Source of the DNA: Alphaproteobacteria bacterium
GTDB taxonomy: Bacteria > Pseudomonadota > Alphaproteobacteria > Rickettsiales > Rickettsiaceae
Length of the DNA stretch: 6,211 nt
Direction of reading: 5' to 3'
NCBI GenBank assembly: GCA_020630305.1
Contig: JAHDBQ010000055.1
Location: 1-6,211, forward strand
Part shown: one piece after another, positions 1 through 5,137 of the stretch
Position numbering within the stretch: position 1 is the first letter of the stretch
How the letters are laid out: each line of letters starts with the position of its first letter
The notes under the pieces: model-generated
The model's input: the letters and a program-made list of their open reading frames with translations, nothing else
The model's database searches: none
Told to the model about the DNA's origin: nothing
Translations under genes and position numbers: made by a program

Positions 1-360
1 AGGGATCTTTTTAATCAAATTTTTTGCATTTTGAGCTACAGGGGTTGATATTGCTATTATTAGCTTTGGTTTTTTAGCCTTTAGGCTGCTAAGCATTTGA
101 TTGATTAATGAGGTGTCGAAGTTAACGTCAGACTCAATTATTTGAATATTTTTCCCGTCTTTTAAGTCGAGTTCATTTAGCCTGTGCTTTATGCCTTCTA
201 TTGTTCTAATTAAAGTAGGGTGTGGTCCATAATTGGCAATGGTAATTATTGGCAGATTGTTTTTGTTTGTTTCTTTGTTATGGGAGAATGTTAATGCAGC
301 AGCTACTATTAAAGCCGCAATAATACTGATTTTAGTATTTAATTTTTGTAAAAAATTCAT
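1..360 (-). CDS. ABC transporter substrate-binding protein (TrpX/ABC_sub_bind family), 5' part
   Basis: The minus strand is open from an ATG at 358-360 to the window edge, giving the first 120 residues of a gene whose 3' end lies outside. The protein begins with a short basic stretch and a hydrophobic run (about residues 11-25), a signal peptide or membrane anchor without a lipobox Cys. From residue 38 it reads like the start of the periplasmic binding family of ABC importers related to tryptophan/tyrosine-binding TrpX (PF04392): IITIANYGPHPTL, then EGIKHRLNELDLKDGKNI, then LKAKKPKLIIAISTPVAQNA with a trailing IP. The family usually has about 320 residues and captures a small ligand for a permease and ATPase, often encoded next to it; those genes would lie beyond the edge. 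No strong Shine-Dalgarno precedes the ATG. The family is fairly sure; the ligand is unknown. Confidence 0.8.
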   Translation of the reverse strand, partial: MNFLQKLNTKISIIAALIVAAALTFSHNKETNKNNLPIITIANYGPHPTLIRTIEGIKHRLNELDLKDGKNIQIIESDVNFDTSLINQMLSSLKAKKPKLIIAISTPVAQNAKNLIKKIP

Positions 361-410
361 GATATGTTTTTATATTTTAATTGTAGTTATTTATTGTCTA
401 GTACTTGTTC

Positions 411-433
411 AAGCTCAAACCTAATTTGGGCTT
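411..433. repeat. 9-bp hairpin in divergent intergenic region
   Basis: AAGCTCAAA pairs with TTTGGGCTT across a 5-nt loop CCTAA, with one G-U pair. An overlapping alternative pairs ACCTAA (419-424) with TTAGGT (432-437). The two pairings are mutually exclusive. No T-run follows on either strand, so a simple terminator is unlikely. It lies about 50-75 nt upstream of the minus-strand transporter gene, so it could be a leader structure or an operator for that gene. Confidence 0.45.
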
Positions 434-636
434 AGGTCCACCAACGCCAACATAAATTACTACATGTGAATTTCATATCATGGAAAATAAGATCGTCTAA
501 TTATGTTCTTATAATAGGCTTATTTGCCCAGAATTGTCAAGTATAAAATTGATTATGTTATTAAGTTCTTTGAGAGTTTAATTTTTTACATGAAGTTCAA
601 TTATTAATAGAAATAAAGGTATTTTAAACTTTACGC

Positions 637-665
637 TTGACTTTTGTATTAAGATAATTTAATCT
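637..665 (+). promoter_or_regulatory. Possible sigma70 promoter for the 587-residue gene
   Basis: TTGACT (637-642) is a 5-of-6 match to a -35 box. The -10 is less clear: TTTAAT at 658-663 matches well but with a short 15-bp spacer, whereas TAATCT at 660-665 has 17-bp spacing but a poor match. Transcription would start about 50 nt upstream of the start codon. Confidence 0.35.
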
Positions 666-723
666 AACGCTTAGAATTATTAATTTAATTTTACTAAAAA
701 GAGAAATTTGGAAAAAGGGGTCA

Positions 724-2487
724 ATGAAAAGATTTAGACAAAATGAAGATTATACAAGGGATGAACTTAACGCAGCAAGAGGTGGAGTTGATGCGGCAAG
801 CCCAAGGGAGCCAGGTGTTATGTCTTTCTTAACTCCTACAAATAAAAAATCAAAAGGTTTTGAACTTATCGAAAATTTAGATCCAAATTCTCCTGTTTCT
901 GCTCAAACAAAAAAAACTAAAAAAAGTTTGTTTGGCAAACGAAAGCAAGAGGAAGATCCTTTTTTTACTCAAGATACTGACGAGTCATCTAGTCAGGGGC
1001 AATCAGTAAATTATTTTGAAACACTGCCGCTGAACGACAAAGAGTCGCTTATAAAAGCACTTGGCGATATTTTGCATATGAAGTTGCCAAGAAATTTCAT
1101 AACAGAAATTATTGGTGATGATTTTAACATGGTTGGTCGCGCTAAAATAGAAGGTAGTACAAAGCAATTATGTCATGTGATTCCTGTTGCACTTATTAAA
1201 AGCGCAATTAAAAATGCTATTAAAAACTCAGCAACGCCAGATGAAAAACTGAAAAACTTAAAGCCAATATTGCTAACTGCAACGAAAAGCAAGAAGGGCT
1301 ATGCAATAGATATTGAGGCTTTAAACTCTGAGGCGTTTGATGACATCAGAGACGAGGTGAACCAGCATGCATATACAAATACAAACGAAGCTGTTTTTAT
1401 GTCACCTGGCGCTGCTGATCATGTTTTCAAAACGCCGAGCAGAAAAGCACAGGCTTTTATGGATTTTGCTAAAAAGAATACTAAATATGTTGATGATTCA
1501 TATGCTAAAATTTTGCACCAATTATCGGATCATAATTTAGCAAATATCTTTGCAGAATTAGTTACAAGATTTGCTATAGTTCTGTTTAATAAATCTGATA
1601 ATGTAGTTTTTGCTCCGGAAGGGAATAATCTAAGATATGAGATCAGATTATTTGAAGATTCTGATGAAGCTCAAAATGCTACAGAAAAATATCAGGTTAT
1701 TTCTGCAAAGGAATTAAAAGGCAAAGCAGAAAATCCTAAGGATATAGATGGCAGAATCCGTGTTGTTAGTAATGAGGGGAATAGTGTTAAGGCTTCCATA
1801 AAAGCTCTTGAGGCTCTTAAAGATATTATTCTTCAACCAAAAAATATTAATACCTATAATAAAAATCATAATAAAAAGCTAGTCCTTGGTAATGTATGCG
1901 AAGGTGAAATATCTAAATATAACAATCCCTTAGAAAGCAACGATACAGCTAGTATTGCTAATCATTTTGCTAAACATTTATACAGGGTATTCGATTTAAA
2001 AGCTCTTGAGAAAGATGTTTTCGTACCTACATATAGGGGGGTTAAAGGAGATAAATATAAAATATATAGTTCAGCTTCTGGAGAAAAAACCTCAGAATAT
2101 TGTTTTGATGAAGGGCAAGAATATAGGAAAGATAGTATAAATGCAGCGCAGGGTTACAAATCTGATGAATTTTTTAGGTCGGTTGAAAAAGATCTTAAAA
2201 TTTTGCCGCAAAAACTGGCAGAGCTATTCGTGCTTGGTTTTAGTCCATTTGTACCGCTTGCAAAAAATGGATATGAATTATATGACAGCTTTTTGCAATC
2301 TTTGGTGCATCTTGCGGAGATCGATCATGAAATCTCTGAAGAAAATATATTTTTAAATAATGTGCAAGAAATATGCTTTAGTCTTATGCCATTTGATTTA
2401 AGTTTTGGAGATGAAGAATTTAAAAGAGAGGAGATATGTTTGTCTGGTCATGAGCAAAGTCATGAAGATAGTATCTCCTCTTTGTAG
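724..2487 (+). CDS. Unrecognised 587-residue protein, candidate secreted effector
   Basis: I do not recognise a family. The start is supported by AAAAAGGGG ending three bases before the ATG. There is no signal peptide and no membrane segment. Residues 1-95 look disordered: charged, with Pro, Lys and Ser/Gln-rich patches (KKTKKSLFGKRK near 63-74). Residues 100-310 look folded and mixed alpha/beta, including QLCHVIPVALIKSAI near 148-162; the HVIP tetrapeptide recalls His motifs of some nucleases, but nothing else confirms that. Residues 320-385 are polar and Asn/Lys-rich. Residues 405-560 are again folded, with aromatic segments such as LFVLGFSPFVPL. The C-terminus (562-587) is acidic and Ser-rich with GDEEFKREE. 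Size, hydrophilicity, disordered N-terminus and a Glu-rich C-terminal patch would fit a type IV secretion effector of a Rickettsiales-like bacterium, but that is inference. Codon use matches the neighbours. It appears to be a single-gene transcript converging on the next gene. Confidence 0.85.
   Translation: MKRFRQNEDYTRDELNAARGGVDAASPREPGVMSFLTPTNKKSKGFELIENLDPNSPVSAQTKKTKKSLFGKRKQEEDPFFTQDTDESSSQGQSVNYFETLPLNDKESLIKALGDILHMKLPRNFITEIIGDDFNMVGRAKIEGSTKQLCHVIPVALIKSAIKNAIKNSATPDEKLKNLKPILLTATKSKKGYAIDIEALNSEAFDDIRDEVNQHAYTNTNEAVFMSPGAADHVFKTPSRKAQAFMDFAKKNTKYVDDSYAKILHQLSDHNLANIFAELVTRFAIVLFNKSDNVVFAPEGNNLRYEIRLFEDSDEAQNATEKYQVISAKELKGKAENPKDIDGRIRVVSNEGNSVKASIKALEALKDIILQPKNINTYNKNHNKKLVLGNVCEGEISKYNNPLESNDTASIANHFAKHLYRVFDLKALEKDVFVPTYRGVKGDKYKIYSSASGEKTSEYCFDEGQEYRKDSINAAQGYKSDEFFRSVEKDLKILPQKLAELFVLGFSPFVPLAKNGYELYDSFLQSLVHLAEIDHEISEENIFLNNVQEICFSLMPFDLSFGDEEFKREEICLSGHEQSHEDSISSL
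2425..2483 (+). repeat. Nested inverted repeat at the 3' end of the 587-residue gene
   Basis: A 12-bp stem (2425-2436 AGAGAGGAGATA with 2472-2483 TATCTCCTCTTT, one G-U pair) encloses a 35-nt interior. Inside it, two copies of the palindrome TCATGA (2448-2453, 2460-2465), separated by 6 nt, form a second hairpin. The structure sits entirely within the last codons and ends one base before the stop codon. It may stabilise or define the mRNA 3' end; only a TTT follows, so it is not a textbook intrinsic terminator. Confidence 0.55.
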
Positions 2488-2492
2488 AGTTG

Positions 2493-2511
2493 AAGAAATA
2501 GTTTATTTCTT
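2493..2511. terminator. Weak AT-rich hairpin between convergent genes
   Basis: AAGAAATA pairs with TATTTCTT (8 bp, 3-nt loop GTT) in the 15-bp gap between the convergent stop codons, and it overlaps the stop of the minus-strand gene. It has almost no GC and no real T-run on either side, so bidirectional termination is only a possibility. Confidence 0.3.
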
Positions 2512-3222
2512 GTTGTAGCTATTTTCTAAATAGGCTTTATTGCCATTTTTAATTGATTTTATAGCTTTATCTATTTGCTCTTCAGATGGTGATAGATTTA
2601 AAAACTTTGCTACTTCTTTTACAAATGTTTCTTTATCTAGTAAAGCTTTTTCATAGCTTACCAGCATTACTGGGTGCTCTGAATTTAAAGCAAAATTAGT
2701 AAGTTGCAAATTTGTCTCGGCGGTTTTTTTTAATCTGTTCCTAAATTTTAATCTGCCAGATATTGACTGCCTTTTCGCGGTTGATAATGTGTCTCTGAAT
2801 ACCAGGATATATTTTGGATTTCTGATTTCGTTTTCAAATTTGTGTGCATACATAAAAGATCCGGGTCTTTTCCAGCCCCAGACGTCATGCTTATTATTTT
2901 TTTGTGCTACAGCGTCCGAAAATTCCTTAAGACTATTTTGCTCTAACATGTGCGAAAGAGTAGCGTCCTCTTTTACTATGCCTTGTCCACCAAGTTCAAT
3001 TCCAAGATTTTCTACGACATGCGCTATCATCGAAGTTCCGCTTCTAGCTAGGCCGCTAATAACTACAGTAAATTGCTTCTCTTGATTCTGGTTAAATACA
3101 TAGGTGCCGTTATTTTGTAATTGCTTTAGTGTCAAAGTGTCTGCTTTTGCTAAGCTTAGGACAAGCAACCCAGTTAGTAGTGTAGTTTTTACAAGTTTTT
3201 TTATTAATTTATTTGAGTTCAT
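2503..3222 (-). CDS. Sulfotransferase-family protein with signal peptide
   Basis: A 239-residue protein. Residues 1-27 form a classical Sec signal peptide: basic KLIKKLVK, a hydrophobic run from about 13 to 24, and AKA as a likely cleavage site. The rest reads as a PAPS-dependent sulfotransferase fold. FTVVISGLARSGTSMIAHVVENLG (51-74) contains the 5'-phosphosulfate-binding P-loop (GLARSGTS, 57-64). WGWKRPGS (115-122) matches the family's W-G-x-K-x-P element. YILVFRDTLSTAKRQS (138-153) resembles the 3'-phosphate-binding segment, although the spacing from Arg143 to the Ser looks shifted. LVSYEKALLDKETFVKEVAKFLNLSPSEEQI (187-217) is the usual C-terminal helix region. Family members transfer sulfate from PAPS to carbohydrates, lipids or proteins. 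The start is supported by GGGAGA (minus strand, 3227-3232), four bases from the ATG. It is short for the family but intact. The acceptor is unknown, and export is odd for a PAPS enzyme. Confidence 0.8.
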   Translation of the reverse strand: MNSNKLIKKLVKTTLLTGLLVLSLAKADTLTLKQLQNNGTYVFNQNQEKQFTVVISGLARSGTSMIAHVVENLGIELGGQGIVKEDATLSHMLEQNSLKEFSDAVAQKNNKHDVWGWKRPGSFMYAHKFENEIRNPKYILVFRDTLSTAKRQSISGRLKFRNRLKKTAETNLQLTNFALNSEHPVMLVSYEKALLDKETFVKEVAKFLNLSPSEEQIDKAIKSIKNGNKAYLENSYNKK

Positions 3223-3252
3223 AATTTCTCCCAGTTTGTTTAATTATGTATG

Positions 3253-3258
3253 ATTATA
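3253..3258 (-). promoter_or_regulatory. Candidate -10 box for the sulfotransferase-like gene
   Basis: A perfect TATAAT reads on the minus strand, about 30 nt upstream of the start codon, inside the palindrome ATTATATAAT. No convincing -35 hexamer is found at 16-18 bp, so promoter strength and exact start are uncertain. Confidence 0.4.
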
Positions 3259-3356
3259 TAATCGACACTGCTGATGATACATATATTTATTCCATATTCA
3301 ATATTTTTTTACAGGATGCAGAAAAATTTATTTATATAAAAATTACATCTATATTC

Positions 3357-3384
3357 TTTACAAATAAAAGTCATTATATATAAT
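3357..3384 (+). promoter_or_regulatory. Sigma70-type promoter of ssrA
   Basis: TTTACA (3357-3362) and TATAAT (3379-3384) are separated by 16 bp and match the -35 and -10 consensus at 5 of 6 and 6 of 6 positions. Initiation would be expected near 3391, right where a GCTGC/GCAGC hairpin (3392-3406) begins. This fits the 5' end of the acceptor half of the permuted tmRNA. Confidence 0.7.
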
Positions 3385-3390
3385 CATGGT

Positions 3391-3472
3391 TGCTGCTTTT
3401 GGCAGCTATGGTAATAAACGGTATTTGGAATAGAAGTTTCGGACCCGGGGGCGGTACCCGGCGCCTCCACCA
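3391..3472 (+). ncRNA. tmRNA acceptor piece
   Basis: This is the half that is aminoacylated with alanine. It starts with a GCTGC/GCAGC hairpin, supplies one strand of the interpiece helix (3419-3425), then has a T-arm with stem CCGGG/CCCGG (3445-3449, 3457-3461) around a 7-nt loop GGCGGTA, then the acceptor strand and an encoded CCA. The loop lacks the usual TTCAA-type sequence. I recall a similar GGC-type loop in other two-piece alphaproteobacterial tmRNAs, so it is probably a lineage feature rather than damage. Confidence 0.85.
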
Positions 3473-3487
3473 TTTTGTAATTATTTT

Positions 3488-3690
3488 GGGGGCGAATTAG
3501 GATCGACGTGCTTAATAAAGAAATATTTTTTACTCAGTATAATACCGCTGGATCTTTTGATCGAAGGATTATTAAACTTAAATGCAAACGATAATAATCG
3601 TCTTGCGGTTGCTGCTTAATTGTAGCTAACCACGGGGCTCGGGGCTTGCCTGGCAACAGAAAAGTCCCACTTTTAAGAGGTGAGCATAAA
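3488..3690 (+). ncRNA. tmRNA coding piece
   Basis: This is the messenger half, produced by removing the 15-nt spacer 3473-3487. In order it has the 5' acceptor strand, a D-like loop, AT-rich P2 sequence, a small GATC-TTTT-GATC hairpin (3551-3562) upstream of the tag, the tag frame, and a 3' pseudoknot. The mature 3' end is estimated from the closing GAGC at 3682-3685. Confidence 0.85.
3584..3619 (+). other. tmRNA proteolysis-tag reading frame (ANDNNRLAVAA, stop TAA)
   Basis: The resume codon is GCA at 3584 and the frame encodes ANDNNRLAVAA before TAA. With the alanine carried by tmRNA the added tag is 12 residues. The ANDNN start corresponds to the SspB-binding end of known tags, and the hydrophobic AVAA end corresponds to the part ClpX recognises (LAA in E. 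coli). Confidence 0.92.
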
Positions 3691-3712
3691 ATATAATGGT
3701 GATAATTTATGC
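3684..3712 (+). terminator. Hairpin between ssrA and sspB (weak terminator or processing site)
   Basis: GCATAAA (3684-3690) pairs with TTTATGC (3706-3712). One A-A mismatch and a further TAT/ATA extend the stem to a 7-nt loop. No T-run follows, so strong termination is not expected. It starts at the last bases of the tmRNA pseudoknot, so it could position the RNA 3' end by processing, with read-through into sspB. Confidence 0.4.
3692..3697 (+). promoter_or_regulatory. Possible -10 box for sspB
   Basis: A perfect TATAAT lies 40 nt upstream of the sspB start, but no good -35 is seen at normal spacing (the region is the tmRNA 3' end), and the box is inside the hairpin at 3684-3712. sspB may instead rely on read-through from the ssrA promoter. 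Confidence 0.3.
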
Positions 3713-3736
3713 AAAATTAAATGAAAGGTATATAAA

Positions 3737-4261
3737 ATGACATTAGATTATCAATCGCTAATCGATGAGGCAATGCTTAGCATTGTAAAAAAGATTCTAA
3801 AACATGCGCAAAGTACTGGTCTTGGGCCGGAGCAATCTTTTTATATTTCATTCCGCACTGATGATGAAAATGTTATGCTTTCTAATAGCTTGAAGCAAAG
3901 ATATCCAGAAGAAATTACTATAGTTTTGCAGCATCAATTTAGCGACCTTATTGTGATGGATAATAAATTCTCTGTAAGACTTTCATTTGGCGGGGTGCCA
4001 GAGACTATAGAGGTTCCGTTCACTGCCTTTACTGGCTTTATGGATCCTAGCGTTAATTTTAGTCTGCAGTTTAGGTCAGAGATGGAAGATGATGAATTTG
4101 ACATTGAAGATTACGGGCAAGAAATAGTTGCAAGGCCAGCGATTTCAGAAGTAAAAATGCCTGCTCAAGAAACTAAGGAGAAAAAAAATGCTACTAGTAA
4201 AGAGAAGAAGAAAAAAGTTGGAGAGGTAATAGAGTTTGATAAATTCCGTAAGAAGAAGTAA
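3737..4261 (+). CDS. sspB: ClpXP adaptor SspB, alphaproteobacterial type
   Basis: SspB binds the N-terminal part of the ssrA tag and tethers tagged proteins to the ClpXP protease in the cytosol. The 174-residue sequence shows the conserved core of the alphaproteobacterial family: SFYISFRTDD (34-43), LKQRYPEEITIVLQHQFSDL (52-71), FSVRLSFGGVPETIEVPFTAFTGFMDPSVNFSLQF (78-112). An acidic stretch (115-129) and a long Lys/Glu-rich linker (about 130-160) follow. The C-terminus, GEVIEFDKFRKKK (162-174), matches the short basic ClpX-docking peptide expected at the end of SspB proteins. The ATG is preceded by GAAAGG (3723-3728) with 8-nt spacing. It starts about 50 bp downstream of the tmRNA, which makes the tag its product is expected to recognise, and only 6 bp separate its stop from the rnhA start, so it probably heads an operon. 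Confidence 0.92.
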   Translation: MTLDYQSLIDEAMLSIVKKILKHAQSTGLGPEQSFYISFRTDDENVMLSNSLKQRYPEEITIVLQHQFSDLIVMDNKFSVRLSFGGVPETIEVPFTAFTGFMDPSVNFSLQFRSEMEDDEFDIEDYGQEIVARPAISEVKMPAQETKEKKNATSKEKKKKVGEVIEFDKFRKKK

Positions 4262-4267
4262 ATAAAT

Positions 4268-4729
4268 ATGCAAAACCCTTCAGAAATGCCAAATATTGAA
4301 ATATATACAGATGGTGCATGCTCTGGTAATCCTGGTCCTGGTGGATGGGGTGCTTTACTGATTTACAATGAAAAGAATAGAGAGATATCAGGATCTGAGC
4401 AAGAGACCACAAATAATCGTATGGAGATGCTTGCTGCGATCAAGGCGTTGAAATCTTTAAAAAAATCGTGTAATATAAAATTATACACTGATAGTAAATA
4501 TTTGCAAAAAGGAATCACTGAGTGGATTTATAATTGGCAAAAAAATGACTGGAAAAAGTCAGATAATAAACCAGTTAAGAATGCTGATCTATGGAGGGAC
4601 TTATATGCAGAAATAAAGAAGCATAAAATAGATTGGCAATGGGTGAAGGGTCACGCTGATAATTATGGTAATAATGTAGCGGATAGGTTAGCGGTTGAAG
4701 CAAAAGAACAATCAATGAAGGAGATGTAA
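4268..4729 (+). CDS. rnhA: Ribonuclease HI
   Basis: This enzyme cleaves the RNA strand of RNA-DNA hybrids (primers, R-loops) in the cytosol using two divalent metals. The 153-residue length is normal. All catalytic positions are visible: Asp15 in [18 protein letters not shown], Glu53 in TNNRMEML, Asp75 in LYTDSKYL, His129 in VKGHADN and Asp139 in NVADRLA. The tryptophan-rich basic region [20 protein letters not shown] (86-105) corresponds to the substrate-binding handle. The start is uncertain: Met1 has only a weak AGAAG upstream, while Met7 (4286) would put the first catalytic Asp at residue 9, close to E. coli's position 10. It follows sspB by 6 bp and abuts the next gene with no gap, so it is very likely co-transcribed. 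Confidence 0.96.
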   Translation: MQNPSEMPNIEIYTDGACSGNPGPGGWGALLIYNEKNREISGSEQETTNNRMEMLAAIKALKSLKKSCNIKLYTDSKYLQKGITEWIYNWQKNDWKKSDNKPVKNADLWRDLYAEIKKHKIDWQWVKGHADNYGNNVADRLAVEAKEQSMKEM

Positions 4730-5074
4730 ATGTCTTTAGTGGGCAATTTTTTTATTAGATTAAGATCGAAGCTGATTGGCAAAGATGAGTTTGGTAATGA
4801 ATATTACCTAGGAGATAAGAAGAATTATTTAGGTCAGCAGGCTAGATATGTTATATATTCTGGAATCAGCGAAGGTTCAAAAGTTCCGCCAAGATGGCAT
4901 GCTTGGCTACATTACGGAGTTGATGAGGTGCCAGATGGTGATGTTCAGGAAGAAAAATATAGCTGGCAGAAAAAGCATTTACCGAATCTGACAGGAACGA
5001 AATATGCTTACAAGAAAAAAGAATTAAAAAGGCAAAAGGTGCAAAAATATTCCAGCTGGAGTCCGGCTAAATAA
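4730..5074 (+). CDS. NDUFA12-family complex I subunit
   Basis: This is a homologue of the mitochondrial NDUFA12 (B17.2) accessory subunit of NADH:ubiquinone oxidoreductase, found in alphaproteobacteria and placed on the peripheral arm at the inner membrane face. The 114-residue protein carries the family's landmarks: IGKDEFGNEYY (16-26), RYVIYSGISEGSKVPPRWHAWLHY (39-62), W79, HLPNLTGTKYAY (83-94) and a final YSSWSP (107-112). There is no signal peptide or membrane helix. An excellent AAGGAG (4718-4723) lies 6 nt before the ATG, inside the end of rnhA, and the ATG directly follows the rnhA stop codon, indicating coupled translation. Complex I core genes are not in this window. Confidence 0.93.
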   Translation: MSLVGNFFIRLRSKLIGKDEFGNEYYLGDKKNYLGQQARYVIYSGISEGSKVPPRWHAWLHYGVDEVPDGDVQEEKYSWQKKHLPNLTGTKYAYKKKELKRQKVQKYSSWSPAK

Positions 5075-5137
5075 ATAGAGCGGTTGTTTTGTGATTAAGC
5101 TGCATAAATATTAAATTAAAATTAGGTAAAAAAGAAA
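5075..5137 (+). other. Short spacer before mlaD
   Basis: These 63 bp between the NDUFA12-family gene and mlaD have no terminator-like hairpin. TTGTTT (5084-5089) followed by AT-rich sequence near 5105-5112 is at best a weak promoter. Read-through from upstream is plausible. Confidence 0.4.

Larger units (their letters stand above)
361..723. other. AT-rich divergent intergenic region
   Basis: This gap of about 360 bases separates two divergent genes and holds no convincing coding sequence. It contains a 9-bp hairpin near the left gene (411-433), several AT-rich runs, and a possible promoter for the right-hand gene (637-665). The minus-strand gene presumably also has its promoter here, but no -35/-10 pair with proper spacing stood out; TACAAT, reading on the minus strand just upstream of the start codon, is the best -10 candidate. 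A TCCACCA at 437-443 resembles a tRNA 3' end but lacks a T-arm. Confidence 0.6.
3391..3690 (+). ncRNA. ssrA: Circularly permuted (two-piece) tmRNA gene
   Basis: tmRNA, with SmpB, rescues stalled ribosomes and adds a degradation tag to the unfinished protein. Here the gene has the alphaproteobacterial permuted order: acceptor half first (TTTCGGACCCGG through CCA at 3470-3472), a 15-nt AT-rich spacer (3473-3487), then the coding half beginning GGGGGCG (3488-3494). The acceptor stem pairs 3488-3494 with CGCCTCC (3462-3468, one G-U pair), with discriminator A3469. After GGGGGCG comes AATTAGGATCGACG, the conserved tmRNA 5' tRNA-like segment. CGGTATT (3419-3425) pairs exactly with AATACCG (3541-3547), a P2-type helix joining the two pieces. 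The tag frame lies at 3584-3619. After it a 7-bp stem (3641-3647 with 3662-3668), an outer GCTC/GAGC helix (3637-3640 with 3682-3685) and a loop contact GCCT/AGGT (3648-3651 with 3678-3681) form a pseudoknot domain. The ends at 3391 and about 3690 are estimates. Confidence 0.95.

Noticed and set aside
233..424. 63-residue plus-strand reading frame
   Set aside because: Most of it lies antisense to the well-supported substrate-binding protein gene; its hydrophobic sequence is the complement of that gene's signal region plus AT-rich intergenic DNA, and it has no ribosome site.
395..443. tRNA-like 3' end (GTTCAAGCTC ... TCCACCA)
   Set aside because: No 5-bp T-stem forms around TTCAAGC, no acceptor partner or anticodon arm is seen upstream, and the same bases make a better 9-bp hairpin.
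2141..2356. 71-residue plus-strand frame inside the 587-residue gene
   Set aside because: Fully nested in another frame of a longer consistent gene; no family signature.
2789..3085. 98-residue plus-strand frame
   Set aside because: Antisense to the sulfotransferase-like gene, whose motifs are clear; shadow frame.
3441..3472. Reading the CCA-ending element as an ordinary tRNA gene
   Set aside because: No anticodon arm precedes it, and its acceptor strand pairs with GGGGGCG downstream at 3488, which defines a permuted tmRNA.
4194..4412. 72-residue minus-strand frame across sspB and rnhA
   Set aside because: Both plus-strand genes have conserved family motifs in this stretch.
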